Part shown: one piece after another, positions 54,430-64,000 of the stretch
Numbering within the stretch: the stretch's first letter is position 1
How the letters are laid out: each line of letters opens with the position of its first letter
Source of the DNA: Leptobrachium leishanense
Lineage: Eukaryota; Chordata; Amphibia; Anura; Megophryidae
NCBI GenBank assembly: GCA_009667805.1
Contig: CM019064.1
Span: 80,702,675-80,766,674 of the forward strand
Length of the DNA stretch: 64,000 nucleotides
Reading direction: 5' to 3'
Notes under the pieces: model-generated
Seen by the model: the letters and a program-made list of their open reading frames with translations, nothing else
Told to the model about the DNA's origin: nothing
Database searches by the model: none
Program-made: the position numbers and the translations under genes

Positions 54430-55290
54430 ATGACCATATGGCCTTCAGAAGAGTGAACGTCTACAATAAAAATCGATGGACACGCTAGACCATAGGTATG
54501 GATGGGAGATTAAGTAGACCTGTGACAACATTCTGGTGCCTCAGCTTTTGTAGACACATTGCAAGCCTGCACAAGGTTCTTAACATCCCGCCTCATATTA
54601 GGACACCTGTAGGTACCACAGATAGTGAGAACGACCTGAAGGATACCAGTTTGTTTGAAAGTCCTCATTAAGCACCTTCTATCAAGAGACGGAACAAAAA
54701 GGTTTATGAGGAGGCTTGTTAGTGTTGGCTAGGGGTTCAGCAGCCTGTATATGATTCTAAAGATCCAAAGAATGTCTCAGGTATGCAGCTGCTATTATTC
54801 TTTTTTTGTTTACAGTGGACGTTCTAGGTTTGTCCTCTCAGTCCATGGCTTCAAACTATCTGAACAGAGCATCTGCTTTAGCATTGAAAGAACACAGACA
54901 GTAACTTATGACATTGAACCGTGACCAGAAGAGGAACCGTAGGCCTGGCGTGAAGACAATCTTTTCAAATCAGCAGGAAGTAACCATTTTTATTTTAAAA
55001 TCATGATTGTTGAAATCATTGACCCTTATACAAGATGCCTACTGTAGTTTGTCTGAGTCATTACGTTTTTTCTGGAAAAAACCCATATGGGTGTTAGGGA
55101 CTACCTGTCGAGGTAAAATAGCTCCTACTCTTAATTCAGAAGCATCAACCTCTGATGCAAATTGTTTGGTCGAGTCAGGATGTAATAGGACAGGAGCAAT
55201 GAGAAGGTTTTGGATTCTCAAAGACTTGCAGAGCCTTAGGAGTCTATTTTCAAGTATTGGACATGTTCCCATTCATATTTGTTATAGGTG
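54430..55290 (-). pseudogene. Old Ty3/gypsy pol relic (RNase H to integrase)
   Basis: On the minus strand, 55272-55039 reads IAPVLLHPDSTKQFASEVDA and VGAILPRQ, the start of a gypsy RNase H domain. Then 54950-54830 gives SRFNVISYCLCSFNAKADAL, the end of that domain (consensus SRFNFxIxYRPGxxNxKADALSR). Around 54620-54560 NMRRDVKNLVQAC recalls the integrase zinc finger, and 54500-54440 LISHPYLWSSVSIDF recalls the first catalytic block. Colinear order supports one ancient element. Many stops and shifts. It is a different lineage from the provirus at 45.7-53.9 kb and has no recognisable LTRs. Confidence 0.75.
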
Positions 55291-55538
55291 CTATCACAGG
55301 AGACAGGTTTGTTACAAATCTCCTGTAGTAGTATAACCTATAAACCATTGAAATGACTTGAGCATCCTCAGTAGCTGCTGCTCAGTTGCTGCTAATAGGC
55401 TGCTATTTAGGACCACATGGCAAACTGACCAGGCGAATACCTGCTTTGCCTTCTGGGAGCAACAGCCCCATTCTGAGACTTCAGCTCCCAGACAGGCAGC
55501 CCAGCCAGACCAGGTAGGGACATGACATGATATTATGG

Positions 55539-56634
55539 TGTAGCGCTGTGTTTAAATCCTTGTTGTGGCAGTACCTATTTTTGGCCACCGGAGGGAGACA
55601 AGCGAAATGTGAGACACTGAATATTACATTGGGACTACATTTCCCGGCATGCTTTGGGAACGGACACAGGAAGTGGGTGGAGCAGGGAGACTTACATCCT
55701 GAGCTTCGTGGAGAGAGCTGGCAGAGCGCGCCAGGGAGTGAGAGAGACAAGACACAGTGCTGCAGAGAGTAACAGTGACCAGGCCGGAGCGCAAGTGCGG
55801 CCTAACAGAGAAACAGACCGGGTTATCAGTTATTCCCGAAGAAGACCCAGTGATCCACCAGATTACCCAAGCGGCTAGAGAGGAAGCGGAGGACCCCGAG
55901 TGAGGAGTACCGCAGATCGATCGGACCGGGAGAGCAGGCGGTAAGCTGGACAAGTCGAGGCCGGTGAAGAAAGCCAAACAGCGGATTCAGAAGCAAGTAA
56001 CCCCAGTCAATATCGAGCGGAGAGATGTCCTGGGTCAGCGGAGCCTCAAGTATCTGGCGGATGGGTGAGAGGCCTTCCAGGCCGTTGTAAAGCACGCTGC
56101 TGTTTGTTTCCAAAACCCACAGGGCCCCAACTTGACTAGTCGAAGACATCTTTTAAGCAATTCACTGGCCAGTTGAATAGTACCCGGGTACCGCAACACA
56201 CACACACACACTTACATTCCGGGACTTAACCTGTGCAGGACTCACTCCCCAATCACAAGAAGGGGTTAAAGATACGTTTTTCATTATTCTTTTCCGCTGC
56301 GCGTTTTCCCGAATTATGAAGCATTGTATTTCTTTTCCGCTGCGCGTTTCCCCGAAATACGAAGAATCGTATTTATTTTCCGCTGCGCGTTTCTCGAATT
56401 ACGAAACCTCGTATTTCTTTTCCGCTGCGCGTTTACCGCATTACGAAGTACTGTAGATATATATATATATATATATATATATACGAAAACCGTGTCATTC
56501 ATTATATGCCATTTATTCAAGTAAACTATATAATTTATAAAATCCACAACGGTGCTGGAGTATATTTATTCCCTAGTGCGGGGAGACTGACCCGAGGTTC
56601 AATTTCAGCGGCTCCTCCGGGAGTGAGCGCTACA
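55539..56634 (+). mobile_element. Solo LTR of the provirus family (1096 bp), plus strand
   Basis: It runs from TGTAGCGC to GCGCTACA, with ATGG on both sides (55535-55538 and 56635-56638). Orientation is opposite to the provirus. It carries four 42-bp units (CCGCTGCGCGTTT at about 56293, 56338, 56379, 56422) and an (AT)n tract at 56456-56482. It is much more diverged from either proviral LTR than those are from each other. Solo LTRs arise by recombination between the two LTRs of an earlier insertion. Confidence 0.92.
56535..56541 (+). promoter_or_regulatory. TATA-like box in the solo LTR
   Basis: TATAAAA about 95 bp before the LTR 3' end, conserved in the proviral LTRs. Position fits a U3/R boundary, but start sites are not known. 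Confidence 0.4.
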
Positions 56635-56732
56635 ATGGCAATAGAGTGTATGGATATTGATTTAAGGGGTTGATCTGGGCTTTGGTTATATGAGGGAACA
56701 GAACCGGCGTAGTGAAATTTGTAATGTCCTAA

Positions 56733-58211
56733 TGCAGAATGAAACCACCGAAATGGCAGGGCAATTCGGCAACTTTTCACTGCTGTTTTTTTTCTCTGAA
56801 TAGACGAAGCATTGCTTCTCTATGGGGATTTCACTGCCCTCAAGCAGGCAACAAACAGGCACCGTCTGTGCAGGCAATTCACCAATATTTGGCGAACTGC
56901 CTGCTCTCTGAATAGCCGAATGGCCAAGAAAGGTAACCGAACACTGATTTTCAGCGTTCAGTTACCTTTCGGCAGCCATTCGGATCTCTTTAACCACTTG
57001 ACTGCTATGGACGCGCTGAGCTATGTGGTTCTATGTGGTTCTATGTGGTTCTCCTGTGCTATGGACGCGCTGAGCGCGTCCATGCACAGGAGGCAGCAAT
57101 CCGCCGGATTCCGGCGGATTGCTGCGCCCCCTCGGTGCGGGCTGACATCTTGGATGTCAGCCCAGCACTCCGGGACCCCGGCGGAGCAATTAGATGTCGT
57201 CGCGGCGGCGCAATGACATCTAATTCAGCCGCCCCCCCCCGCATGTGCGGAGGAGGCGCCTGAAAGGGAGGGGGAGGTCCTTCGGACCTCTCTCCCTCCC
57301 GATCGCCGGGGAGTAGGGAGTTAATACAGGCACCGCTTGGAAGGGCACAGCCTGCCCTTCCAAACGGTGGCTGAGATTAACCCCTGGGGAGCCGGATCAC
57401 GAATCGGCGCTGAAAAGCGCCGGTTCGTGATCCTTTCCCGGAGCTGGCCGACATCTTGGATGTCGGCCAAGCCTCCGGGAACTCCCCCTGAGGACTGGCG
57501 TCATCATGCATAGCACGATGACGCCTGTCCTGGAGTTAACCCCTAGCTGCCACCAATGGTGGAGATAGGGGGTTCGAATGAACCCCCTATCTCCCGATCC
57601 GTGGCAGCTAGGGGTTAAAGTTTGGTACTGTTGGATCGGCCAGAGCATGGCCGTTCCAACGATACCAAACATGAGTATGAAAAAAGTTTTTTAAAAAAAA
57701 TAAAAATTAAAAAACAAGTTTTTTTTCTTTATTTTGGTTTGTTAATGCAGCAATATTGTTCCCATTTCAATTATAATGTGAACAATGATGCTGCACTAAC
57801 GATTTTTGTATGCGGTGCGTTTGTTAAAAATCCCGTAATTTTCCCCAAAAAAAATGTAACGAGACCCCATTTCTAATTTTTTTAACAAGCGCACCCCATA
57901 CAAAATATAACCGCAATTGCTCGCATGTTAAAATGTGAAAAAAAAAACACTTTACACGTTGTAAATTATTGAAAATTCATATTTTATTGCATTTTTTGTT
58001 ATAATATGCAGACAGGACATGACGTATACATATAATAATGACATATTATGAATCTGCCGTGTCTGCCGGAAAGAACGATATATTATATGTCTGGGTCATA
58101 TACTAAAATTAGCCTTCAAAATACGTTTAAACAAGATGAGCGAAACAGGTAAAAATGAGCTCAGCACAGAGGCGTGAAACGCCTCAGCAGCGAAAGGGTT
58201 AAATAACCCTG
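56733..58211. mobile_element. Family A element, copy 5, left-truncated and split by a TTAA element
   Basis: From AATGAAACCACCGAAATGGC to CATTCGGATCTC the sequence follows family A, then stops at TTAA (56990-56993). After the TTAA element it resumes with ATAACCCTG at 58203-58211, the family A end. The left third is missing. Confidence 0.75.
56994..58198. mobile_element. TTAA-type (piggyBac-like) hairpin element, copy 2
   Basis: The ends are CCACTTGACTGC and GCAGCGAAAGGG, with perfect TTAA duplications (56990-56993 and 58199-58202). The interior is a string of hairpins: 57059-57084, 57393-57432, 57445-57470 and 57536-57618, each with arms of about 10-35 bp. The right half is AT-rich and shares AACAATGATGCTGCAC and ACAAGCG(T/C)ACCCCATA with copy 1 at 21690. 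No transposase. Confidence 0.85.
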
Positions 58212-58616
58212 CTAGTATCTGCACAGTACAGAGGTTTTTCGCTTTTATAAATTCCTGAATCATATCCCTGTTATGACCACAGAGCTCTCCCTGTTGTGAT
58301 TCCTATCAGTACTATCTTAAGTACTTATCACAATACTTGTATTGGTAAAAATACTGGATTCTAAGGATTCCTTGGTATAAGAGGTTGCTAACATTTCGGA
58401 TGAACTTTAGGTAATGCCTGAACAGAGATATTGGCTTTAGCCACCACTCTGAAAACCTTCTATGATGTAATTATAGCTCTTTGGAAGGCAATGATAGATG
58501 CTCGCTCTTTGTGATATAGTTAGAAGACGCAACTGTGCCTCTACAAAATAAAATGAAAGACATGTCAAGAAGACAGCTGCTTTGGGTTCAATTTTTTTTT
58601 TTTGCAGAGACCATTA
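58212..58616. other. Unassigned sequence
   Basis: Nothing recognised. Confidence 0.35.
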
Positions 58617-58745
58617 TACATTCCCTTTTGTATTACTATCCTCTCTGTATAGCGTACATTCCCTTTTGTATTACTATCCTCTCTGTATAGCGTACATTCC
58701 CTTTTGTATTACTATCCTCTCTCTGTATAGCGTACATTCACTCAC
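58617..58745. repeat. 38-bp minisatellite, about three units
   Basis: Units starting CATTCCCTTTTGTATTACTA are spaced exactly 38 bp (TTCCC at 58621, 58659 and 58697). The last unit has two extra bases. Confidence 0.9.
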
Positions 58746-59922
58746 TGTAAGAATATATTCCTTTGTTTTCACATGCTCTGCTCCCACCCCCACCCCCACC
58801 CCTTCCCTTCCGCCCAGTCCCAAGAACTAGCAAATAATCCATTTCTTTGACTGTACCTTCCCATTTTCTTGTTACTGGATCTGTTGACCGTGTCTGTAAT
58901 GTATTTATGAAGGGGGTTGTCCCTCAACGGTTTTTAGCTGTATATTTCAAATAGTCAGTCTTGTTTTGCACTCTAAAACACTGGTCGTGCCTGGTGATTT
59001 TTAGGGAGGATTTGGGTCTGCGGATGCTGGATTTCAGGTTCCAGCAGGGGGAAAGCCAGAGACTGACAGAGGCACACAGTTGGTGTGCCAGGCGGTCTGT
59101 CACGCTGCCAAAACCTCTGAGCCGCTTGTGACTGGTTTTATTATCTGTAGTTGCCATTAAGGTAATGCCTGGAGCTCATATGAAAACAAAAAACAAATTA
59201 ATTCAAGGGCGCTGGGATAAAGGTGCAACTAATATGAACGGACTAAAAGGCAGCTATACTCAGAAGGCACCTCCCTCAGGTGCACAACAGTACCCAATTA
59301 AACAAAATTCGAAAAAGAAATGAGGAAGCGCTTAAAGGTCCTAATTCATATAGTGCAAACACCCAAAGCATGTGTATATAATATGTGGTGCAACTCGCTA
59401 TCTGATCACCACATTTGTGAATAAATATGAATAGCAATGCTGTTCATAAAAAGAAAGGATAGCCAACACCCTCATATATAAAATTGGTAGATATTATTAC
59501 CGGGAAGTCCCTTCCTACGTAGTGCAAGTGGGTTAGAGCCTGAATGACTAAGGCTCATGATTCCAGCATTGGGTCCTTTATGGGATGACCCCCATCCCAC
59601 TTGGGAAATGATGCACAATCAACAAGTTTCATGCAAAGGAATGTAGACAAATCATAGTGCAACTCCACAAAAATGGCATATATAATTTTGTATATAGAGT
59701 AGATCAGAGTAAACTCACGTGGTTCTGAGCCTGTATATTTACTGGCTCATTAACAACACAAAGAATTATACAGTATATGGATTCCCCTACGGGTGTCAGG
59801 TGTCTGCGGCCCCCTGATTTTTTTTTATGGAGGAACGCATACACCGATGTTGGAGTCTAGACTTTTAGATTTTTAATTCCAGACTGTATTTTAGGTGTAT
59901 ATTTATTTTTATATACAGTATA
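58746..59922. other. Unassigned sequence
   Basis: (CCCCCA)n tract at about 58782-58800. From 59170 the text has the look of a dispersed repeat but no ends or domains were recognised. Confidence 0.35.
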
Positions 59923-60001
59923 CACTATATTGCCAAAGTATTTGCTCACCTGCCTTGACTCACATATGGATGGGTGAGCGAATACTTTTGGCAATATAGT
60001 G
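59923..60001. mobile_element. 79-bp Tc1/mariner MITE
   Basis: CACTATATTGCCAAAGTATT at the left and AATACTTTTGGCAATATAGTG at the right are inverted repeats, with TA on both sides. These ends belong to a different Tc1/mariner lineage from the element at 30.8 kb. Almost nothing lies between them. Confidence 0.8.
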
Positions 60002-60049
60002 TATATATTAAATTTTTCCCACATATAATAGTTGCCTGTTCAAGAGCCT

Positions 60050-60560
60050 GTGCATAGATTGCTTTGCACTTGCTCGTTTGTGCTTGTATTTTTAACCAGG
60101 TGTTGGAGCGTGTCGTCATCTCTTGCCCATCTTTTTGGACTTTGAGGCGGTACCATGCTATATAGCGAAAGAATGGGGAAAAGGACTTTTAAAGATGGCG
60201 TCCGTTATCTTTCCGGCGGCATCTGATTCACCCGAAAGATGCGTATCCAAACTGGGAAGGAACCATGTGATGTGTGAGGAACCATCCAGTTCCGGGTCAA
60301 GAGGGTAGGATACCGGAGGCCACAGGTGGAACAGTAAAGGACGGCTTAGCAATGTACGGACGTACCAATGAACTGATTGACTCATTACGTGCACATGGAG
60401 TGGTTCCACCAATTGGGGGGGGGGTATATATGTGGGTAAGAAAATGGTTGTTATTCTGACCAACTGACGAAGCTGGAAGGTGAAACGCGTTTTGGTCATT
60501 TATTTTATATGGAATAAAGAAAACCTTGTTTTATGTACACCGTCTGGAAAGAAATTCGTT
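60050..60560. other. Possible retroelement end (AATAAA, GAAACGCG motif)
   Basis: TGACGAAGCTGGAAGGTGAA followed by ACGCGTTTTGGTC and then AATAAAG at 60514-60519 resembles a motif common in dispersed frog repeats. Neither boundary nor family could be fixed. A 113-codon minus frame here has no domain. Confidence 0.35.
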
Positions 60561-60905
60561 GTCTGCTACTATGGGGATTGGTGCTCCCTATCGCTGGAGC
60601 TGATATGTCTGTCAACTCCCTCTATTGCATAGTTGCGATCTAGCCCTTAGGCAGAATTTGTATAAACGATCCGTGCAATCTAAGTGACTTCACACATTAA
60701 GTGTAAAACCCCCAATTTTAGATGAATTTTCACTAATTTTTAAAATAGCTTTCAAAATGGATTTCATTCAAAGGAAACTAAGTAATCTAAGTGATGCTTT
60801 GGCTTATTCAGCAATCCTTTTATAATCCTTTAGATATTCGAAGATGATGATGATGAATATTTTACATGAGGCAACCAGTCCAATTTAAAGCAGTCATTTT
60901 ATCTC

Positions 60906-60934
60906 ACTCACACACACACACACACACACACACT
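60906..60934. repeat. (CA)n microsatellite
   Basis: About 13 CA units between TCACT and TTTCTC. Confidence 0.9.
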
Positions 60935-62860
60935 TTCTCAATCGAGGAAGTGTTTATTTTTGCCTGACATAAATGATTCACCCTGGTGATTAGCATTGCT
61001 TTTAATTTCAAAAAGGGAGGTACAACTCTCGAGAGTTAATCTTGTAAATGGAATTTTAGTTTAATAAATGCATATTAAACAGAGAAACCCTGCTCTCAAT
61101 AAAGGTAATTATGCATAGAAAGCATGAAGTGGCGTGATCCGAGCATACATTTTGAAGGGATATCGACAGATTGTAGAGCAAATTTTGAAATCAAGAATAT
61201 GTGCTATTTTATAAATTCATTTTTTTCTGCAGTAGCTTGTGTCTATATGATGAACAATAGTATTTTTTTTAAATTAACTACATTTATTATTATGTCAAGT
61301 GGAATAAATTAATGTAACACAGGTTTCTGTATTTGTTTTTTTTTTTTTTTAACAAAAGGATTTTTTTTGTTTTAGCTAAAAATCAAGGCGTTATTCAATA
61401 GCAAGTGAGATATTGGAGAATTGTAAGGGAGTCACAAATTGTAGGTGAAACAGACAGATTTGGAAAAGTTTCCGACTGCAGCATTTGTTGAAGCCTAGAA
61501 TGTACAATTTTTCCATGAATTCCCTTTTTGGCTAAACCATTTGATCTTCAGTTTGTCGGCTTTGTAACTATGTACAGTCATAACATATGCATTTTTCTGG
61601 TATTTTCGGAAATATGCATTTCCCAAACCACAAGTCACATGTGATTCATATTTTTCTTAAATGAATATTTACTATATTATTTAATTTTGTGAAATCTGTG
61701 GCATAAATCTATTTTTAAAGGTATAAAAGATGAAAAATTTGCACATTTTTAATCCCTCACTTATTTGTGCATCCTTTATAGATATACTGTATATTGTTGA
61801 GATAAAAAGTTGGGATAAAAAGTTCTAGATGCTGGATGGCGTCCCTCATCATCCACAATTTCAGCAGCGTATACATCATCAGCATACAGGAAACATTGGC
61901 CTTTGTGTCAAACTCCTTGGAATTTCTATTTCTGTGCCTCAGTATGTTGGAAAGGATGAACTATTGCAATAAACTATTAAATACTGTAAATTTACGTAAT
62001 TTCTTTTAATATCACTGAAAGCAAATTTATAACAGATCTGGCTTTTTGTTCCAGTTTAATGTAATTTCCAAATATGCTGCATTTTAAAAGAATAAAATAA
62101 AAAGTAATGACCAGAACCTGACTATTAACCGATCGTTACAGTTTGAGATATTTCCTCTCTGCTGATGTCAATGTCATGCTTGTCTATGTTTCCCTGATTG
62201 AGACTTTCTACCAGCCTTGTGGCTTTATGCCAGAGGATAGAGAATCCTTGAACATTAAAAATATCTGTTTGGCTATTTTCAAAGTAAGTTCCCTTATTAC
62301 TATTCAATGTACGAACTACCATCACTGGGGTTTATGTCCCTTAAACATTTCCATAATGTACAACAATTACATTTTGGACGAAATGTCATTGTGTTGAAAG
62401 TGGTTGTTTTTAGTTGCTTACTTATTTTGATATATTTTTGTAATACTTTCAATAACATTTTTTAATACAAGCCAAGAAGATCTGCCCTGAATTGATTTAT
62501 ATAGTGTATGCCTTTTATATAAACTAGTAATTCATAAATGCTAATACATCTCCATACGTAAGCTAAATAATAATATGCTAAACAGCGAATACTAACTTAG
62601 GAAGTCAAATATGGCGTTCTTCGTGTATACATAATGATGTAGTCATTATACTGAAATAACCTTTACAATTAACCAGTAATTCTACAAAGAAAATGGAAAC
62701 ATATTTGACAATATACAGTATATTCTGCACCTTTTGTCCTATAATCTGATATGAAATAGCAACTAATGAATTAGTTATCCTGGAGTGTTCAGTAAACAAA
62801 ATTCTTAGAATTTGTACAGGAATAGTAGTAGGGATTAAAGCGACACTACCACTTACATAG
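60935..62860. other. Unassigned AT-rich sequence
   Basis: Low GC and no recognised repeat ends, so this is the most intron- or spacer-like part of the window. One weak exon-like frame (62142-62283) is discussed in the findings. Confidence 0.4.
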
Positions 62861-62990
62861 GGCTAGATTACAAATCTAACACTAAAATGGGGACGCTAAC
62901 AGGGAAAACCTGCACATGCAGATTTCCCTGTAGTTTCTCCATTTTAACGTTAGATTCCGGGGCAGGCGCTATTTCAGCACCTTGCCATGG
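62861..62990. repeat. Eroded palindromic repeat
   Basis: GGGCTAGATTACAAATCTAAC at the left and GTTAGATTCCGGGG at the right, with CATGCAGATTTCCCTG / CAGGGAAAACCTGCACATG arms. The left end resembles the GGGCTCGATTACAATC end of family C. Confidence 0.45.
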
Positions 62991-63399
62991 AAAGCAGCGC
63001 TTCCTTCAATGTTACTCACGGTAGCAATAACATGGAGCACAAGGCTTCAGATTGCCCAAAGTTACATAAAGGGATATGCATGTCTAGAACAATAATGTTT
63101 AAATTGACATTTAAACACTTTTATACCTACAGACAAACTAGAATAAATCAATAAAAGTTTTAAAAATGTGTAAAAAACCATCTATTTTCTTGCTTTAAAC
63201 CCTGTCGTTTCATCTTTTCCGGCGACGCCCCTCACCTAGGGGTGTTTCTTCAGCTCCCACTTCCTGTATATTCTCTGTCTCCTCCCCACCCACTACTTCA
63301 CATGAAGTAGCACAAGCTGTGCACGTGAAACCCTGTGCACGCTCAGGATCTCAGAGTGGGGAAACCGAGGAACTGAATGTTAGCAGCTCTGCAACTGTG

Positions 63400-63665
63400 A
63401 AAGAAAGACACATTCATGCTCGCTCACACAGAGACTCACTCACCTGCTGACTTGCGCTCTTTCATGGTTACATACTCACTGTCTCACTCAAACCCCCTCA
63501 CACAGTCACTCACTCTCACGCTTTCTTATGCTGTCTGTCTCTTGTGCCCACTCTCTCTTTCTTGCTGGCCCTCTGCTTTATCTTGCTGTCTTTCTCTCTT
63601 TACTGTTTCTTGCTGTGTCTGTGCTTTTCTTTGCTGTCCATCTCTCTGTCTCTTTTCCTCCCTGC
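63400..63665. repeat. Low-complexity CT/CACT-rich tract
   Basis: Runs of CTCACTCAC, CTCTCTTTC and CTGTCT. Overlapping open frames on the plus strand are composition artefacts. Confidence 0.7.
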
Positions 63666-63679
63666 GTATGGATTTCAGT

Positions 63680-64000
63680 CAGGGCCGACCCAACAATGGA
63701 GCGGTTTGGATCAACCGCTCCAAGCGGCACATATTTGCGCATTTTCTAGGGTGGCAAATTATTGCCACCGCACGTTTTTTTTTAATTTAATCAGCGGCGA
63801 CGCCACTTCGGCATCTATTGGATGCCGGCGCAGTGGCCGCTGATCTCGCCCACACACATGTGGCTGGCCAGGAGTGGGAGAGCGAACGCCAGATTAAGGC
63901 GCATGTGGGCGTGCCGGATCTCATTCTGCAGCAGAGCAGATTGAGATCCGGCCCACCCACACACTCCTTAGTCTGGCCTCTGGCCCTCGCCGCCGCTCTC
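63680..64000. mobile_element. hAT-like element start, cut by window end
   Basis: CAGGGCCGACCCAACAATGG resembles the CAGGGCCGGCCC end at 23123. It is followed by GC-rich sequence with paired GGATGCCG/CGGCATCTATTG and GAGATCCGGC/GCCGGATCTC arms. The right end lies outside the window. Confidence 0.5.

Noticed and set aside
63416..63843. Three overlapping plus frames of 73-124 codons near the right end
   Set aside because: They arise from a CT-rich low-complexity tract and run into a hAT-like element end.

Overview
The window is repeat-dense vertebrate nuclear DNA, most likely from an amphibian (frog). I infer this from the mix of families: short hAT-type MITEs, TTAA-flanked elements, Tc1/mariner, CR1/L2-like LINEs, a tRNA-derived SINE sharing a LINE tail, and Ty3/gypsy retroelements. 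There are no bacterial-type operons. No host protein-coding gene could be established. Most open frames are chance frames, several of them lying in minisatellites or GC-rich DNA. The real coding remnants all belong to transposable elements.

Layout. 0.2-1.25 kb: a Tc1/mariner relic split by a hAT relic and a Harbinger-type MITE. 3-6.3 kb: two copies of a ~0.8 kb inverted-repeat family (here 'family A'). 7-14.7 kb: a cluster of small hAT-type MITEs with 8-bp duplications, Harbinger-type MITEs with TTA/TAA duplications, and a tRNA-derived SINE. 15.1-16.7 kb: a CpG-rich, promoter-like island, the best candidate for a host regulatory element, followed by a 1.2 kb GT-rich minisatellite. 19-21.1 kb: a LINE relic broken by two related inverted-repeat elements, one of which carries a solo LTR. 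21.7-22.8 kb: a TTAA-flanked element. 23.1-25.1 kb: two adjacent hAT-like elements. 25.1-26.5 kb: a LINE 3' end carrying a family A element. 30.8-32.4 kb: a Tc1/mariner element with a frameshifted DD34E transposase. 35.5-36.5 kb: a hAT-like element with a perfect 8-bp duplication and an internal minisatellite. 39.6-40.2 kb: a TTAA element built of tandem palindromes. 43.2-44.5 kb: family A with a CR1-like insert.

45.7-53.9 kb holds the largest element, a Ty3/gypsy provirus on the minus strand. It has two LTRs (1037 and 995 bp) differing at about 1.7 % of sites, a GTAT target duplication, an 18-nt tRNA-Pro primer-binding site, gag with a CCHC knuckle, and pol in the order protease, RT, RNase H, integrase. 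Its reading frame is broken by several single-base shifts. A much older gypsy pol relic follows at 54.4-55.3 kb. A solo LTR of the provirus family lies in the opposite orientation at 55.5-56.6 kb. At 56.7-58.2 kb a TTAA element is nested inside family A. The rest, to 64 kb, is AT-rich and mostly unassigned.

Nothing here looks like a multi-gene pathway. The main interest is in the insertion layers that can be read base by base, in the SINE/LINE tail sharing, and in hairpin-chain non-autonomous elements. Percentages and alignments were done by eye, and family names follow terminal motifs and target duplications rather than database searches.
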